Positions 11,386 through 22,600 of a stretch of 64,000 bases of DNA are shown piece by piece (position 1 is the first letter of the stretch; every line of letters starts with the position of its first letter). The notes beneath the pieces are model-generated. The model was not told the origin of the DNA. It searched no databases and saw only the letters and a program-made list of their open reading frames with translations. The stretch is from Mactromeris polynyma (taxonomy: Eukaryota > Mollusca > Bivalvia > Venerida > Mactridae), in contig JASFXZ010000038.1 of NCBI GenBank assembly GCA_032209605.1, positions 3,906,001-3,970,000 on the forward strand, read 5' to 3'. Both the position numbers and the translations under genes were made by a program.

Positions 11386-12243
11386 AGTACACTGCAAATA
11401 TTCAAAGAAAAATGCAAAATATAATTTGCATGTTGCAAACCTTTTCATATTGTTAATTACCAATGCTTATGTACATATTTCACATGCATGTATCATTTTA
11501 ATGATGGAAATTTGTTTTGTTACTTATTCAAATTTACCTTGTCACTGAATCATAAATATTTTACTGAAATGTTTGAACTAGTTGTTGAAATTAATGTGAA
11601 TACATAGCATCATAATGTGAAAGGCCAAAAATCTCAGAGACTGCCACAAATATGTCCAAATTAGCTGAAGTTCCACACTGTGGGATAGTAATTCTCATGA
11701 TATGTTTAAATAACTGCTGTGGTACTGCTTTGGTATATGGTAGCAGATGGTTTGCAACAATATTTCTGGGTTTCTTTCATTGATACACATTTTTTTGAAT
11801 GAAAAATGTTCACAATTTTACAGGCATCATGAAAAACTTGATTATATAGTGGAGATTTGTGTGTTTCCTTGTAAGATTGAAAGTTATTTCACAGAGTGAG
11901 CAGCAGACAGAATATTTTCACCTGTGACATTGCCACAAATGAAAATTTCAGTCACGTTCATGAGGTGAAATCACTCAATCTTACACTGTTTAATACCTCA
12001 GTATTTTACATGATGCCATTTATATGATGTCATTATCACTTTGATAATTTCACTGCTCACTAAATAAAGTATTGTAAACATTACAGTAAAACGCTAAACA
12101 TTTGGTGTAAAATGATGCTTAATTAAAATAAGCAAGGAATTGCGTAAAATTTGTTTGGGGTCTGCCCTGCAACATTGAGCTGTGAGGATTTTAATAAAAC
12201 TGATGACTGCCGATATGTAACAAAGATCCTCCTTTACTTTCAG
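11386..12243. other. AT-rich stretch without a recognisable gene
   Basis: About 11860-11990 ('aagattgaaagttattt', 'gcagcagacagaatattttc') resembles 13765-13860, suggesting a small dispersed repeat. I see nothing else. Confidence 0.35.
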
Positions 12244-12334
12244 GTCTCCATTCAATGATATGTTGGTGTATATGCTAGTCATTGTTGAGAAAGGTTTCTG
12301 GTGCTGAGATACTGACAGACATCACATGGTAAGT
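12244..12334 (+). pseudogene. Broken duplicate of the 9584-9667 exon
   Basis: The acceptor tttcag and a gtaagt donor are kept, and the start still reads G-L-H-S. In the phase used by the intact copy it then drifts and hits TAG about twelve codons in. It is the exon part of the segmental duplication with 9584-10140. Confidence 0.5.
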
Positions 12335-12694
12335 TAGACTGTCACTGAATCCATCATATAAACAGCAAATATTAATCAAAAGAGCTAACCCACCAGAATT
12401 GATGCTATTATCTTACATGGTTTGTAAAGATTAAAATGATATTCTGAGTATTTATTAAAAATTATGACAGAAGTGAGAAATGACAAGGGAGGTAACAATC
12501 ACTATACATTTTGCTACCAGTCCCTGTGTGTTAGTAATAAGGTTACCTTCAGGATGGTATGATATATAATGAAAAAAATGTAAATACAAAATGGTGGGTT
12601 AGCTCTGTTAGTTAATATTTGTTGTAGAAATTCTGCTGTTATTCAAATTGAGTGGTGAAAGTAAAGCTAGTCTATAAGACTCTATATGCATATA

Positions 12695-12869
12695 CTGGGA
12701 AACCTCAATAGGACCACCATTGGTTCTGAAGAAATTTGATCTTATCAATGAGGTGGTCTGATTTTTGACTTAAAATATGGATGAAAAATAGAAAACTGGG
12801 CCCTGAAAATATGGTCTCATTAATGAGGCGGTCTTACTTTTGAGGTGGTCTTTTTGTGAGGTTTTACTG
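12695..12869. mobile_element. MITE, CAGTAAAACCTCA family (nested)
   Basis: The ends are ctgggaaacctca and tgaggttttactg, flanked by TA on both sides. The internal 'aatgaggtggtct' phrases are shared with the family. Confidence 0.65.
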
Positions 12870-12885
12870 TAGATGAAGCAGCATA

Positions 12886-13119
12886 TGAGCATACGTACGA
12901 TTTCCAACCTCTTTAAGGGAGATTGTTCACAGAAAACGTCACATGTGACGTCACCATGTACTGACACTGTAAGCAATATTTGCCCCATATGGCAATGAAA
13001 ACGAAGTGACCATAGAGAGTAAACATTGTTCCCTGTTTTCAAATAGTGACATCACGTATTGCATTTTCTTGAAATGACGTCACTTACAGAAGAGGTTGTA
13101 AATCCAATAGCAGCGCTCG
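12886..13119. mobile_element. CRE-bearing MITE, copy 1 (nested)
   Basis: The inverted ends are 'tgagc...gtacgatttccaacctct' and 'agaggttgtaaatcc...gctcg', flanked by TA. It contains 'aacgtcacatgtgacgtcac' and 'aatgacgtcactt'. Related copies are at 16051-16287 and 44569-44807. Confidence 0.65.
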
Positions 13120-13270
13120 TATAGACTTTTCACTTCATCCCTCAAAATTGTGTCAAGAATTCTATTGATCTTTAAAATTTTGATTATGGCTTGTAGAAAT
13201 AACTCTTTGCCGTACAAAGGCGCTTGGTAGTGGGCAACACCAAGCGTTAATTAAACCTAAGGTCTGTTTA

Positions 13271-14021
13271 TTTTAAATGATAATACCTAAATTCCTGGAT
13301 ATCTTGGCATTAAATTTATTATAAAAATTGCAATAATAGGTTAAAATAACATATCGCTTGATACTAGATTAACATTTATGTAGTTCAAAGCCTTTTCAAC
13401 CGAATATACTGATAATCGATAAAGCATTCTTCAAAGAAAACTAAATACAGCATAGAACATATTCAATAAATATTTGGTAAAGCATAATTATACTGAACAA
13501 AAATATGTTTCAAAACATTCTATTTGAATGTAAACCAATAATTCGCCAATGGCTAATGATAATTGATATATTTGTTAATTATTAAAATAGAAATATTTGG
13601 AGACATAATACAAAGTATATTAGCATTCAGATATAAAACAGATTATACATGTACATTGTAGTTGTAAATCTGTGACAAAGCTGTATTGATGTTGGGCACA
13701 TACCTTTAAGCATATGGATACCATTTCACATTAATAAATAGAGGATATTTGTATGTTTGGGAGTAAGATCGAAAGTTATTGCACCAAGTAAGCAGCCGAT
13801 GCAATATTTTCAGGAGTTGAGTAGGTGAAATATTTTCCATCTTGCACCGAAACATACATTAATTCTATTTAATTCATGCTTCATTTTGGCATCTTGTGGA
13901 ATTTAATTACCCCATGCCTCAATATTTGATTTGACTTTATTTGCCATTGCACGCACTTTGGCCATCAAGTAGCTAGTTCTTTTTCAATAAAAATGCGAAC
14001 TCCTTAATTAATTTAATTGTG
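13271..14021. other. AT-rich stretch without a recognisable gene
   Basis: Only the short dispersed repeat at about 13765-13860 is discernible. No open frame has support. Confidence 0.35.
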
Positions 14022-15312
14022 CTAAACATCATAAACTTTGCTATATGTCTTAACCATTCTAAACATCATATACTCTGCTATATGTCTTAACCATTCTAAA
14101 CATCATAAACTCTGCTATATGTCTTAACCATTCTAAACATCATATACTCTGCTATATGTCTTAACCATTCTAAACATCATAAACTCTGCTATAGGTCTTA
14201 ACCATTCTAAACATCATAAACTTTGCTATATGTCTTAACCATTCTAAACATCATATACTCTGCTATATGTCTTAACCATTCTAAACAGCATAAACTCTGC
14301 TATATGTCTTAACCATTCTAAACATCATATACTCTGCTATATGTCTTAACCATTCTAAACATCATAAACTCTGCTACAGGTCTTAACCATTCTAAACATC
14401 ATAAACTCTGCTATATGTCTTAACCATTCTAAACATCATAAACTCTGCTATATGTCTTAACCATTCTAAACATCATATACTCTGCTATAGGTCTTAACCA
14501 TTCTAAACATCATAAACTCTGCTATAGGTCTTAACCATTCTAAACATCATAAACTCTGCTATAGGTCTTAACCATTCTAAACATCATAAACTCTGCTATA
14601 GGTCTTAACCATTCTAAACATCATATACTCTGCTATATGTCTTAACCATTCTAAATATCATAAACTCTGCTATAGGTCTTAACCATTCTAAACATCATAA
14701 ACTCTGCTATAGGTCTTAACCATTCTAAACATCATAAACTCTGCTATAGGTCTTAACCATTCTAAACATCATATACTCTGCTATATGTCTTAACCATTCT
14801 AAACATCATAAACTCTGCTATAGGTCTTAACCATTCTAAACATCATCATAAACTCTGCTATCAGTCTTAACCATTCTAAACATCATCATAAACTCTGCTA
14901 TCAGTCTTAACCATTCTAAACATCATCATAAACTCTGCTATCAGTCTTAACCATTCTAAACATCATCATAAACTCTGCTATCAGTCTTAACCATTCTAAA
15001 CATCATCATAAACTCTGCTATCAGTCTTAACCATTCTAAACATCATCATAAACTCTGCTATCAGTCTTAACCATTCTAAAAATCATAAACTCTGCTATTG
15101 GTCTTAACCATTCTAAAAATCATAAACTCTGCTATTGGTCTTAACCATTCTAAAAATCATAAACTCTGCTATTGGTCTTAACCATTCTAAAAATCATAAA
15201 CTCTGCTATTGGTCTTAACCATTCCAAACATCATCATAAACTCTGCTTTCTATCTTAACCATTCTAAAAATCATATACTCTGCTATAGGTCTTTACCATT
15301 CTAAAAATCATA
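14022..15312 (+). repeat. 37-bp satellite array, about 35 copies
   Basis: The unit is of the form 'ttctaaacatcataaactct' + 'gctatatgtcttaacca', 37 bp. Variants alternate (tatatg / tatagg; aaactct / tatactct). From about 14840 to 15070 the units carry one extra CAT (catcatcat) and 'atcagtc', giving 40 bp. The last units carry 'aaaaatcat' and 'attggtc'. No coding potential. Confidence 0.9.
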
Positions 15313-15322
15313 ACTGAATTTA

Positions 15323-15687
15323 AGCGCAAAATATAGCAAATTAATTGAAATCAAGCCAATTATAACCACCACACAGAAATGAAAAGTCACATATTAACTC
15401 AATCGGTCATTATCGTGTGAGATCGCCGCATTTGACTGGGTAATGGTTGCCAGTCAAAATCTTAAAAATCGTGTCCATGATGAGTTACCTCACCGCAGAA
15501 CATGCCCCAGGCGATATTAACAGAAGTGTAAAATATTTACCAGAATAATTTATATTTGTTAATTCATTATGTCCAGGCAAAAGGCGGTCACAATCAGTAA
15601 TGACCAGTTCAATTAATCTGAGATTTTTATTTCTGTGCGGTGTTATGTAATTGGCTTGATTTCAATCAATCGGCTGTATTTTGTGCT
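15323..15687. mobile_element. MITE with about 90-bp terminal inverted repeats
   Basis: Left 'agcgcaaaatatagc', 'gaaatcaagccaatta' and 'cacacagaaatgaaaa' are mirrored at the right as 'tttttatttctgtgcgg', 'taattggcttgatttcaat' and 'gctgtattttgtgct'. It is about 365 bp with no open frame. It sits directly after the 37-bp satellite. Confidence 0.65.
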
Positions 15688-16050
15688 GATAATTAGTAGA
15701 AGCATTACAGATAATAATATTGGTCTTTCTGTGTGTGAAATTTCTATTGGATATATTCATATTTAGTAACAATATCCTAAATATGAAATCGGAGTACTTA
15801 TAACTTTTGCTAAGTGTACTTCTATGAAAATGTAACTACTAATAGATGGAACTAGATTTACACACAAACTGCATTCTTGTAGTTACTATATTGTATATTA
15901 TGAAGATGACTTATACGAAACTTTAATGTAATATATGATATAAATAACACTGTTAACAGAAACTAAAAATGTTGCACCCACTACAGTGCATCATTCAAAA
16001 TCACTAAAGCAATTTAATGAATTCAAGCTCAGTATTTAAACAACAACATA
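15688..16050. other. AT-rich stretch, nothing recognised
   Basis: No repeat, RNA gene or supported open frame seen. Confidence 0.35.
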
Positions 16051-16287
16051 TGAGCAACGCTGTACAATTTCAAACCTTTTCTATAAGTGACGTCATTTTC
16101 AGACAAAGTCACATGTTACATCACCTTATACTGACAGTAAACAGTATTTGCCCCATATGGAACTATGAAAACAAAGTAAATATGGAGTAAATATTGTTTC
16201 CTACTCGCAAATAGTAACATCATTTGTGACGTTTTCTGGAAATGACGTCGCTTACAGAAGAGGTTGGAAATCGTACAGCGGGGCTCA
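16051..16287. mobile_element. CRE-bearing MITE, copy 2
   Basis: It is flanked by TA. The inverted ends are 'tgagcaacgctgtacaattt' and 'aaatcgtacagcggggctca'. It contains 'aagtgacgtcatttt' and 'gaaatgacgtcgctt' near the two ends. 237 bp. Confidence 0.7.
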
Positions 16288-16524
16288 TAATTTATAAAGT
16301 GACGTCAATGTCTTTTAATCATCAAACAACAATAAAAAAAGATGCAAGGCGACGTCCTATGGTGGCGCGCCATTAACGTCAATGACTGGCATTAACAATT
16401 GTTATTTGTCAGATATAAAATGAACAATATGCTGATGTATTGATTTAAATCTTAATGATGTAAAGTATTAAAACAATAAGCGATGTCAGTTAAACTTTCA
16501 AATTTGGTTGACCTCTTCTAGGCA

Positions 16525-16570
16525 CTGTCTTATGTATGTCAGGCGTGCCCTGTAGCAACTTATTCTCTCT
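16525..16570 (+). repeat. End fragment of the dispersed CAATTATTTCACTT repeat
   Basis: 'cttatgtatgtcaggcgtgc' + 'cctgtagcaactta' corresponds to the 3' part of copies at 50277-50566 and 53330-53575. Confidence 0.4.
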
Positions 16571-16839
16571 CTTTAAGAATTTCTAAAGTTTTTAAAGTAC
16601 ATGTAATAAGTAAATGTATCTAATAATAAAACAGCATTTATTACAGTCAGTATAATTCTGTATTAATATGTACAATAAATAAGTTTAATAATGAAATTCA
16701 AAATATGATACAAAAATTCCATGATATTTAATAAATATGATTGTGAAAATACTAAGATAAAGTTGTTTAGTATGTCGTAATGCTTAGTAGTTTGATAAAA
16801 ACTTCAGTTGATAAACTTTAATGCATGTATTATCAAATA

Positions 16840-17015
16840 CAGTAAAACCTCACTTAAAGACCACCGATATTTAGAACACCTCAAAATTAAGAACACAATA
16901 TGCAAGTCCATTTTCACTGTTTTGCTCTTTGTTCAACCTCGATATTATGACCATATCAATAAGAAGACCAGTTTTCAAGGGTTCTAAAGGTGGTCTTATT
17001 AATGAGATTTTACTG
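16840..17015. mobile_element. MITE, CAGTAAAACCTCA family
   Basis: It starts cagtaaaacctca and ends tgagattttactg, flanked by TA on both sides. The internal 'attttcactgttttgctctt' is shared with the copy at 58406-58570. Confidence 0.75.
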
Positions 17016-17272
17016 TATATAGGTTTAAGTCTCATTTTCTTCATTATCAGACTGTCTACCTGTAGAGTTGTCTTTTTAAAATTCAGGGACAGATGGTGTT
17101 GCCAAGTGCTGAGTATGCTTAGAGTCCATCTGTATAAGGCTGATATCATTTGTTCACCTGTCACTTTCCAATGTGATGTTTTTATACCTCAAAACCGTGG
17201 CAATCTTTACAGTGAATGCCTACTACATTGTAAAAATAGGCATAACTTATTTATCTGTGATTTCTTTTTCAG

Positions 17273-17352
17273 GATCAAAAGACAATGATGATCCATGTAG
17301 TGTTACACAAAGCCATGTATGTGTACTTGGTTGTGTTGTTGCTGCATGTTGA
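17273..17352 (+). CDS. Putative terminal exon of the unrecognised multi-exon gene
   Basis: The acceptor is gatttctttttcag. Joined in phase 1 after 9584-9667 it reads SKDNDDPCSVTQSHVCVLGC, then VVAAC and a TGA at 17350-17352. An alternative is equally open. In phase 0 the segment continues to a donor at 17365 (AATAAG|gtaata) with a hydrophobic run (MYVYLVVLLLHV) and can splice in phase 0 to 19077-19181, which ends in TAA. RNA data would decide between them. Confidence 0.3.
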
Positions 17353-17365
17353 TTTACTGAATAAG

Positions 17366-19689
17366 GTAATATAAAATATTGAACAAAATGTCAAATAATT
17401 GATTAAAGGGAGACAACTTGCATTCTGTTCAAGATCATTCAAGAACATTTTCCAACATAAGACATCACTTCAAAGAAGACTGGCTTTCTAAGGTCAAATA
17501 CTGTGACAAATAATAGTGGAATATTTCAAATGAACTCCTTTGTCTGAGGTTATAAAACTTGAGATTGATTTCAAATCTTGTTTTGTGTGTTGTTTTATAA
17601 TTGATCATGCAGTAATTGCCATATAACATAAATAATTAACCTAAAAAGTTACTGAAACATTTAACAAAATATCTACCAGTCTTTGACAAAATAAGTTGTG
17701 ACTGAAAAGAAGCTTTGAGTACAGCAACTGATCTCAAGTTTATAATCTCTGGCCGTGGGCATTGATGGATTGCAGATTCACACAAAATTAAAGCAAAAGC
17801 TAAAAATACAGAAATTGTTTATTATCAAAAAATTTTCTTGTACAAAATGATGGGGAAAAATAATAATAGAGAAAATTAACACAAATTTGATAAATTCTTT
17901 GCCACTGAGATTACAGTAAAAAATAACTGGGGCTTGTTGATTAATTAACCACAATATTGACTGACTTACTTTAAAAAGTAAATACATGTAGTAGAATAAT
18001 TAGGGATGGGAATAATCAGTTATTTTGTAAACTAGTTAACCGGAAAATACTCCGAATGGTTTGTCGAACGAGAATACAAACATTTATTGCATTAGTAGAT
18101 TAACACACAGTTGGTACATATACTGACATTTGCAATTACGCGTAATCAAGTAGTCATTCTTGATGAGTTCTTTTGTAAATGTCCTTTGAGTTCAGTCTAT
18201 GTAGACACTAATGCCATTGTCATGGTCAGAGGTAATGTACAATGTATATTGATGATTTGCCATCACTTTTATAACTTAAATTATTAACATACAGAAATGT
18301 ATTCTCTATACAATAGTTATAGTAAAATAGTAGCTGAAAATTATCTCAAGATGTCAGACACACCGTATATACCATGTACTGAAGTAACGACAACCATATC
18401 AGCGTCATTTGAATAACCGTTTTTGAGGTTTCTTCGGTGGCATAGTGGGTATGGTTGCAGTTTCTTCAGTGCTAGGTGCTGACGTCATAGGGGTCATAGG
18501 TTTGAACCCCTTTGGGTTCACTAATGAATTTCCCAAATTTATTTGAAAGATATTCATTAAAGTCAAGTCTGTCAGTTAGACATTTAAGTAGCTAAATATT
18601 ATCACCAAACTATAGTTGTTTTGATGAAAAATGTTGGATTTTGTCTTGAATGATAATTGTACTAGGTTGTTTCTTGCATTTTAATAAGCAGACTTATTTT
18701 CCCATCATGCCTTGGCATCAGCAATGACTTGGCTCAATTTGCTTTTCTCATGATACTTATACACTTAGCAATTAAATACAGCTATAGTAATTTACAGTCG
18801 GACCTCATTCATTCAAATTCATCCGGTTCAAAATTTTAAGTAATACTTGGTTTCAAATAGCCCATTTCAATTTGATGCTCAGAAGAAGAGACATAAGGAC
18901 CTGATATTTATTTCTGATTATAGTATTTGGACAGAAGGTTGTCGAATAAACAAGGTCCTAACCCTAACCCACTTTGTTATTTGAGATATAGCTGTGTTAA
19001 TTGTGACAAAGTTGAGACATGAAAGTGGACTAATTTTGATAAAAAAGTTTTTAGAACATACTTTTTTATATTTCAGGTATGGAATGAATCTCATCAAACA
19101 ACTTTATCAAATTGGTGCATTTGTCCTGTCAATGAATGGTTGTCCAGAATGAATGGTTTATTTTTGAACGTTATTAAATAACAAAAAGTGACATATTAGG
19201 CATGAATGATATGTTTCAACATGGACCAGAAGACTTTTGTGTTAGAAAATAGACAATTTATGTACTTTCCATTGTGAAATCTTGTATATTATGTTTGTTT
19301 TGTCCATAAAGGACGACCATGGTCCGTAGAAGTGACCAGATATAATTTGTTGCATCTTGTTGGTCTTACTTATTGCTATCTACTTACTATAACCACCCAC
19401 TGACATCCATGACTGATCTATTCTCTTAACTGCTCCACCATCTTTGGGTTTTAGTTCACATTTTTGATAGATCAAATACAAACCATTAATTGGTTTTCTT
19501 CATCATAAGATGAAGAGTTTTTACCGATCACATGGCTTATTCTATGATTGAAAGTATTGACCCACAGTTGATGACAGCAGTTAAGTATGATAGTCAGTTG
19601 CAAGTTACAAAAGACTACCAAGGCCTGCCATTGATTAAATGAAGCAGCCATTGGATAATACATGGAATGTCAAGTATTGGTGGCCAAGT
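17366..19689. other. AT-rich stretch without a supported gene
   Basis: It includes the alternative terminal exon 19077-19181 (phase 0, ends NVIK-stop) and a fragment of a CAGTCGGACCTC-ended element at about 18796-18960. The remainder shows nothing supportable. Confidence 0.35.
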
Positions 19690-22600
19690 AGGGCTAGACT
19701 TCTGTCCCCAGTTGTCAAAGGGGCTAACTCGCCTATGAAGTTCTGCCACATTTTAAGCAGTGTAGAAGGGAGACTACACTTGTTTCGAATGGTCGCCTAC
19801 AGTTATGCTCCCTGCTTAAAATGGCCGCCATTATGAATGAGAGTAATGTCCCTTTATTACAAAATGGATGCAATTTTAGACATGATTTATGTCCCCTGAT
19901 GTCAAAATGGCTGCCATTTTCGCGGAATATCAACCATTTTGAAATCGGGGGAGGTAATCCGTGCTGTAAATTTCCACCATTTTGAAAGAAGGGAGGCTAC
20001 TCTTGTTTCTAATGGTCGTTAAGCAGGTAGAGTTATGCATCCTGCTTAAAAATGGCCGCTATTATGAATGAGAGTAATGTCCCTTTATTACAAAATGGAT
20101 GCAATTTTAGACATGATTTATGTCCCCTGATGTCAAAATGGCTGCCATATTCACGGAATATCAACGATTTTGAAATCAGGGGAAGTAATCCGTGCTGTTA
20201 ATTTCCACCATTTTGAAAGAAAGGAGGCTACTCTTTTTTGGAATGGTCGCCGAGCAAGGTAGAGTTATGCATCCGGCTTAAAAATGGCCGCTATTACGAA
20301 TGAGAGTAATGTCCCTTTATTACAAAATGGATGCAATTTTAGACATGATTTATGTCCTTTGATGTCATAATGGCTGCTATTTTCGCGGAATATCAACCAT
20401 TTTGAAATCAGGGGAAGTAATCCGTGCTGTTAATTTCCACCATTTTGAAAGAAGGGAGGCTACTCTTGTTTCGAATGGTCGCCAAGCAAGGTTGAGAGTA
20501 ATGTCCCTTTATTACAAAATGGATGCAATTTTAGACATGATTTATGTCCCCTGATGTCAAAATGGCTACTGTTTTCGCGGAATATCAACCATTTTGAAAT
20601 CAGGGGAAGTAATCCGTGCTGTTAATTTCCAACATTTTGAAAGAAGGGAGGCTACTCTTGTTTCGAATGGTCGCCAAGCAAGGTAGAGTTATGCATCCTG
20701 CTTAAAAATGGCCGCAATCATGAATGAGAGTAATGTCCCTTTATTACAAAATGGATGCAATTTTAGACATGATTTATGTCCCCTGATGTCAAAATGGCTG
20801 CTATTTTCGCGGAATATCAACCATTTTGAAATCAGGGGAAGTAATCCGTGCTGTTAATTTCCACCATTTTGTAATAAAGGGACATTACTCTTGTTTCGAA
20901 TGGTCGCAAGAAAGGTAGAGTTATGCATCCTGCTTTAAAATGGCCGCTATTATGAATGAGAGTAATGTCCCTTTATTACAAAATGAATACAATTTTAGAC
21001 ATGATTTATGTCCCCTGATGTCAAAATGGCTGCCATTTTCGCGGAATATCAACCATTTTGAAATCAGGGGAAGTAATCCGTGCTGTTAATTTCCACCATT
21101 TCGAAAGAAGGGAGGCTACTCTTGTTTCGAATGGTCGCCGAGCAAGGTAGAGTTATGCATCCTGCTTAAAAATGGCCACTATTATGAATGAGAGTAATGT
21201 CCCTTTATTACAAAATGGATGCAATTTTAGACATGATTTATGTCCCCTGATGTCAAAATGGCTGCTATTTTCGCGGAATATCAACCATTTTGAAATCAGG
21301 GGAAGTAATCCGTGCTGTTAATTTCCACCATTTTGAAAGAAGGGAGGCTACTCTTGTTTCGAATGGTCGCCAAGCAAGGTAGAGTTATGCATCCTGCTTA
21401 AAAATGGCCGCTATTATGAATGAGAGTAATGTCCCTTTATTACAAAATGGATGCAATTTTAGACATGATTTATGTCCCCTGATGTCAAAATGGCTGCTAT
21501 TTTCGCGGAATATCAACCATTTTGAAATCAGGGGAAGTAATCCGTGCTGTTAATTTCCACCATTTTGTAATAAAGGGACATTACTCTTGTTTCGAATGGT
21601 CGCAAGAAAGGTAGAGTTATGCATCCTGCTTTAAAATGGCCGCTATTATGAATGAGAGTAATGTCCCTTTATTACAAAATGGATGCAATTTTAGACATGA
21701 TTTATGTCCCCTGATGTCAAAATGGCTGCTATTTTCGCGGAATATCAACCATTTTGAAATCAGGGGAAGTAATCCGTGCTGTTAATTTCCACCATTTTGT
21801 AATAAAGGGACATTACTCTTGTTTCGAATGGTCGCCGAGCAAGGTAGAGTTATGCATCCTGCTTTAAAATGGCCGCTATTATGAATGAGAGTAATGTCCC
21901 TTTATTACAAAATGAATGCAATTTTAGACATGATTTATGTCCCTTGATGTCATAATGGCTGCCATTTTCGCGGAATATCAACGATTTTGAAATCAGGGGA
22001 AGTAATCCGTGCTGTTAATTTCCACCATTTTGAAAGAAGGGAGGCTACTCTTGTTTCGAATGGTCGTCAAGCAATGTAGATTTATGCATCCTGCTCAGAA
22101 ATGGCCGCTATTATGAATGAGAGTAATGTCCCTTTATTGCAAAATGGATGCAATTTTAGACATGATTTATGTCCCCTGATGTCAAAATGGCTGCCATTTT
22201 CACGGAATATCAACCATTTTGAAATCGGGGGAAGTAATCCGTGCTGTAAATTTCCACCATTTTGAAAGAAGGGAGGCTACTCTTGTTTTGAATGGTGGCC
22301 TAAAAGGTACAGTTATGCCCCCTGCTTAAAATGGCCGCTATAATGAATGAGAGTAATGTCCCTTAATTACAAAATGGATGCAATTTTAGACATGATTTAT
22401 GTCCCTTGATGTCAAAATGGCTGCCATTTTCGCGGAATATCAACCATTTTGAAATCGGGGGAGGTAATCCGTGCTGTAAATTTCCACCATTTTGAAAGAA
22501 GGGAGGCTACTCTTGTTTCTAATGGTCGTTAAGCAGGTAGAGTTATGCATCCTGCTTTAAAATGGCCGCTATTATGAATGAGAGTAATGTCCCTTAATTA

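Larger units (their letters stand above)
12646..13149. mobile_element. Composite: hairpin repeat split by two MITEs
   Basis: The outer arms ('aattgagtggtgaaag' and 'cttcatccctcaaaatt') belong to the hairpin repeat seen whole at 9972-10063. Inside lie a CAGTAAAACCTCA-type MITE (12695-12869) and a TGACGTCA-bearing MITE (12886-13119), separated by 'gatgaagcagca'. Removing both MITEs restores co-linearity with the intact copy. Confidence 0.65.

Noticed and set aside
18950..18980. Telomere-like CCCTAA motif ('cctaaccctaaccc')
   Set aside because: Only two units in single-copy-looking DNA, which is expected by chance.
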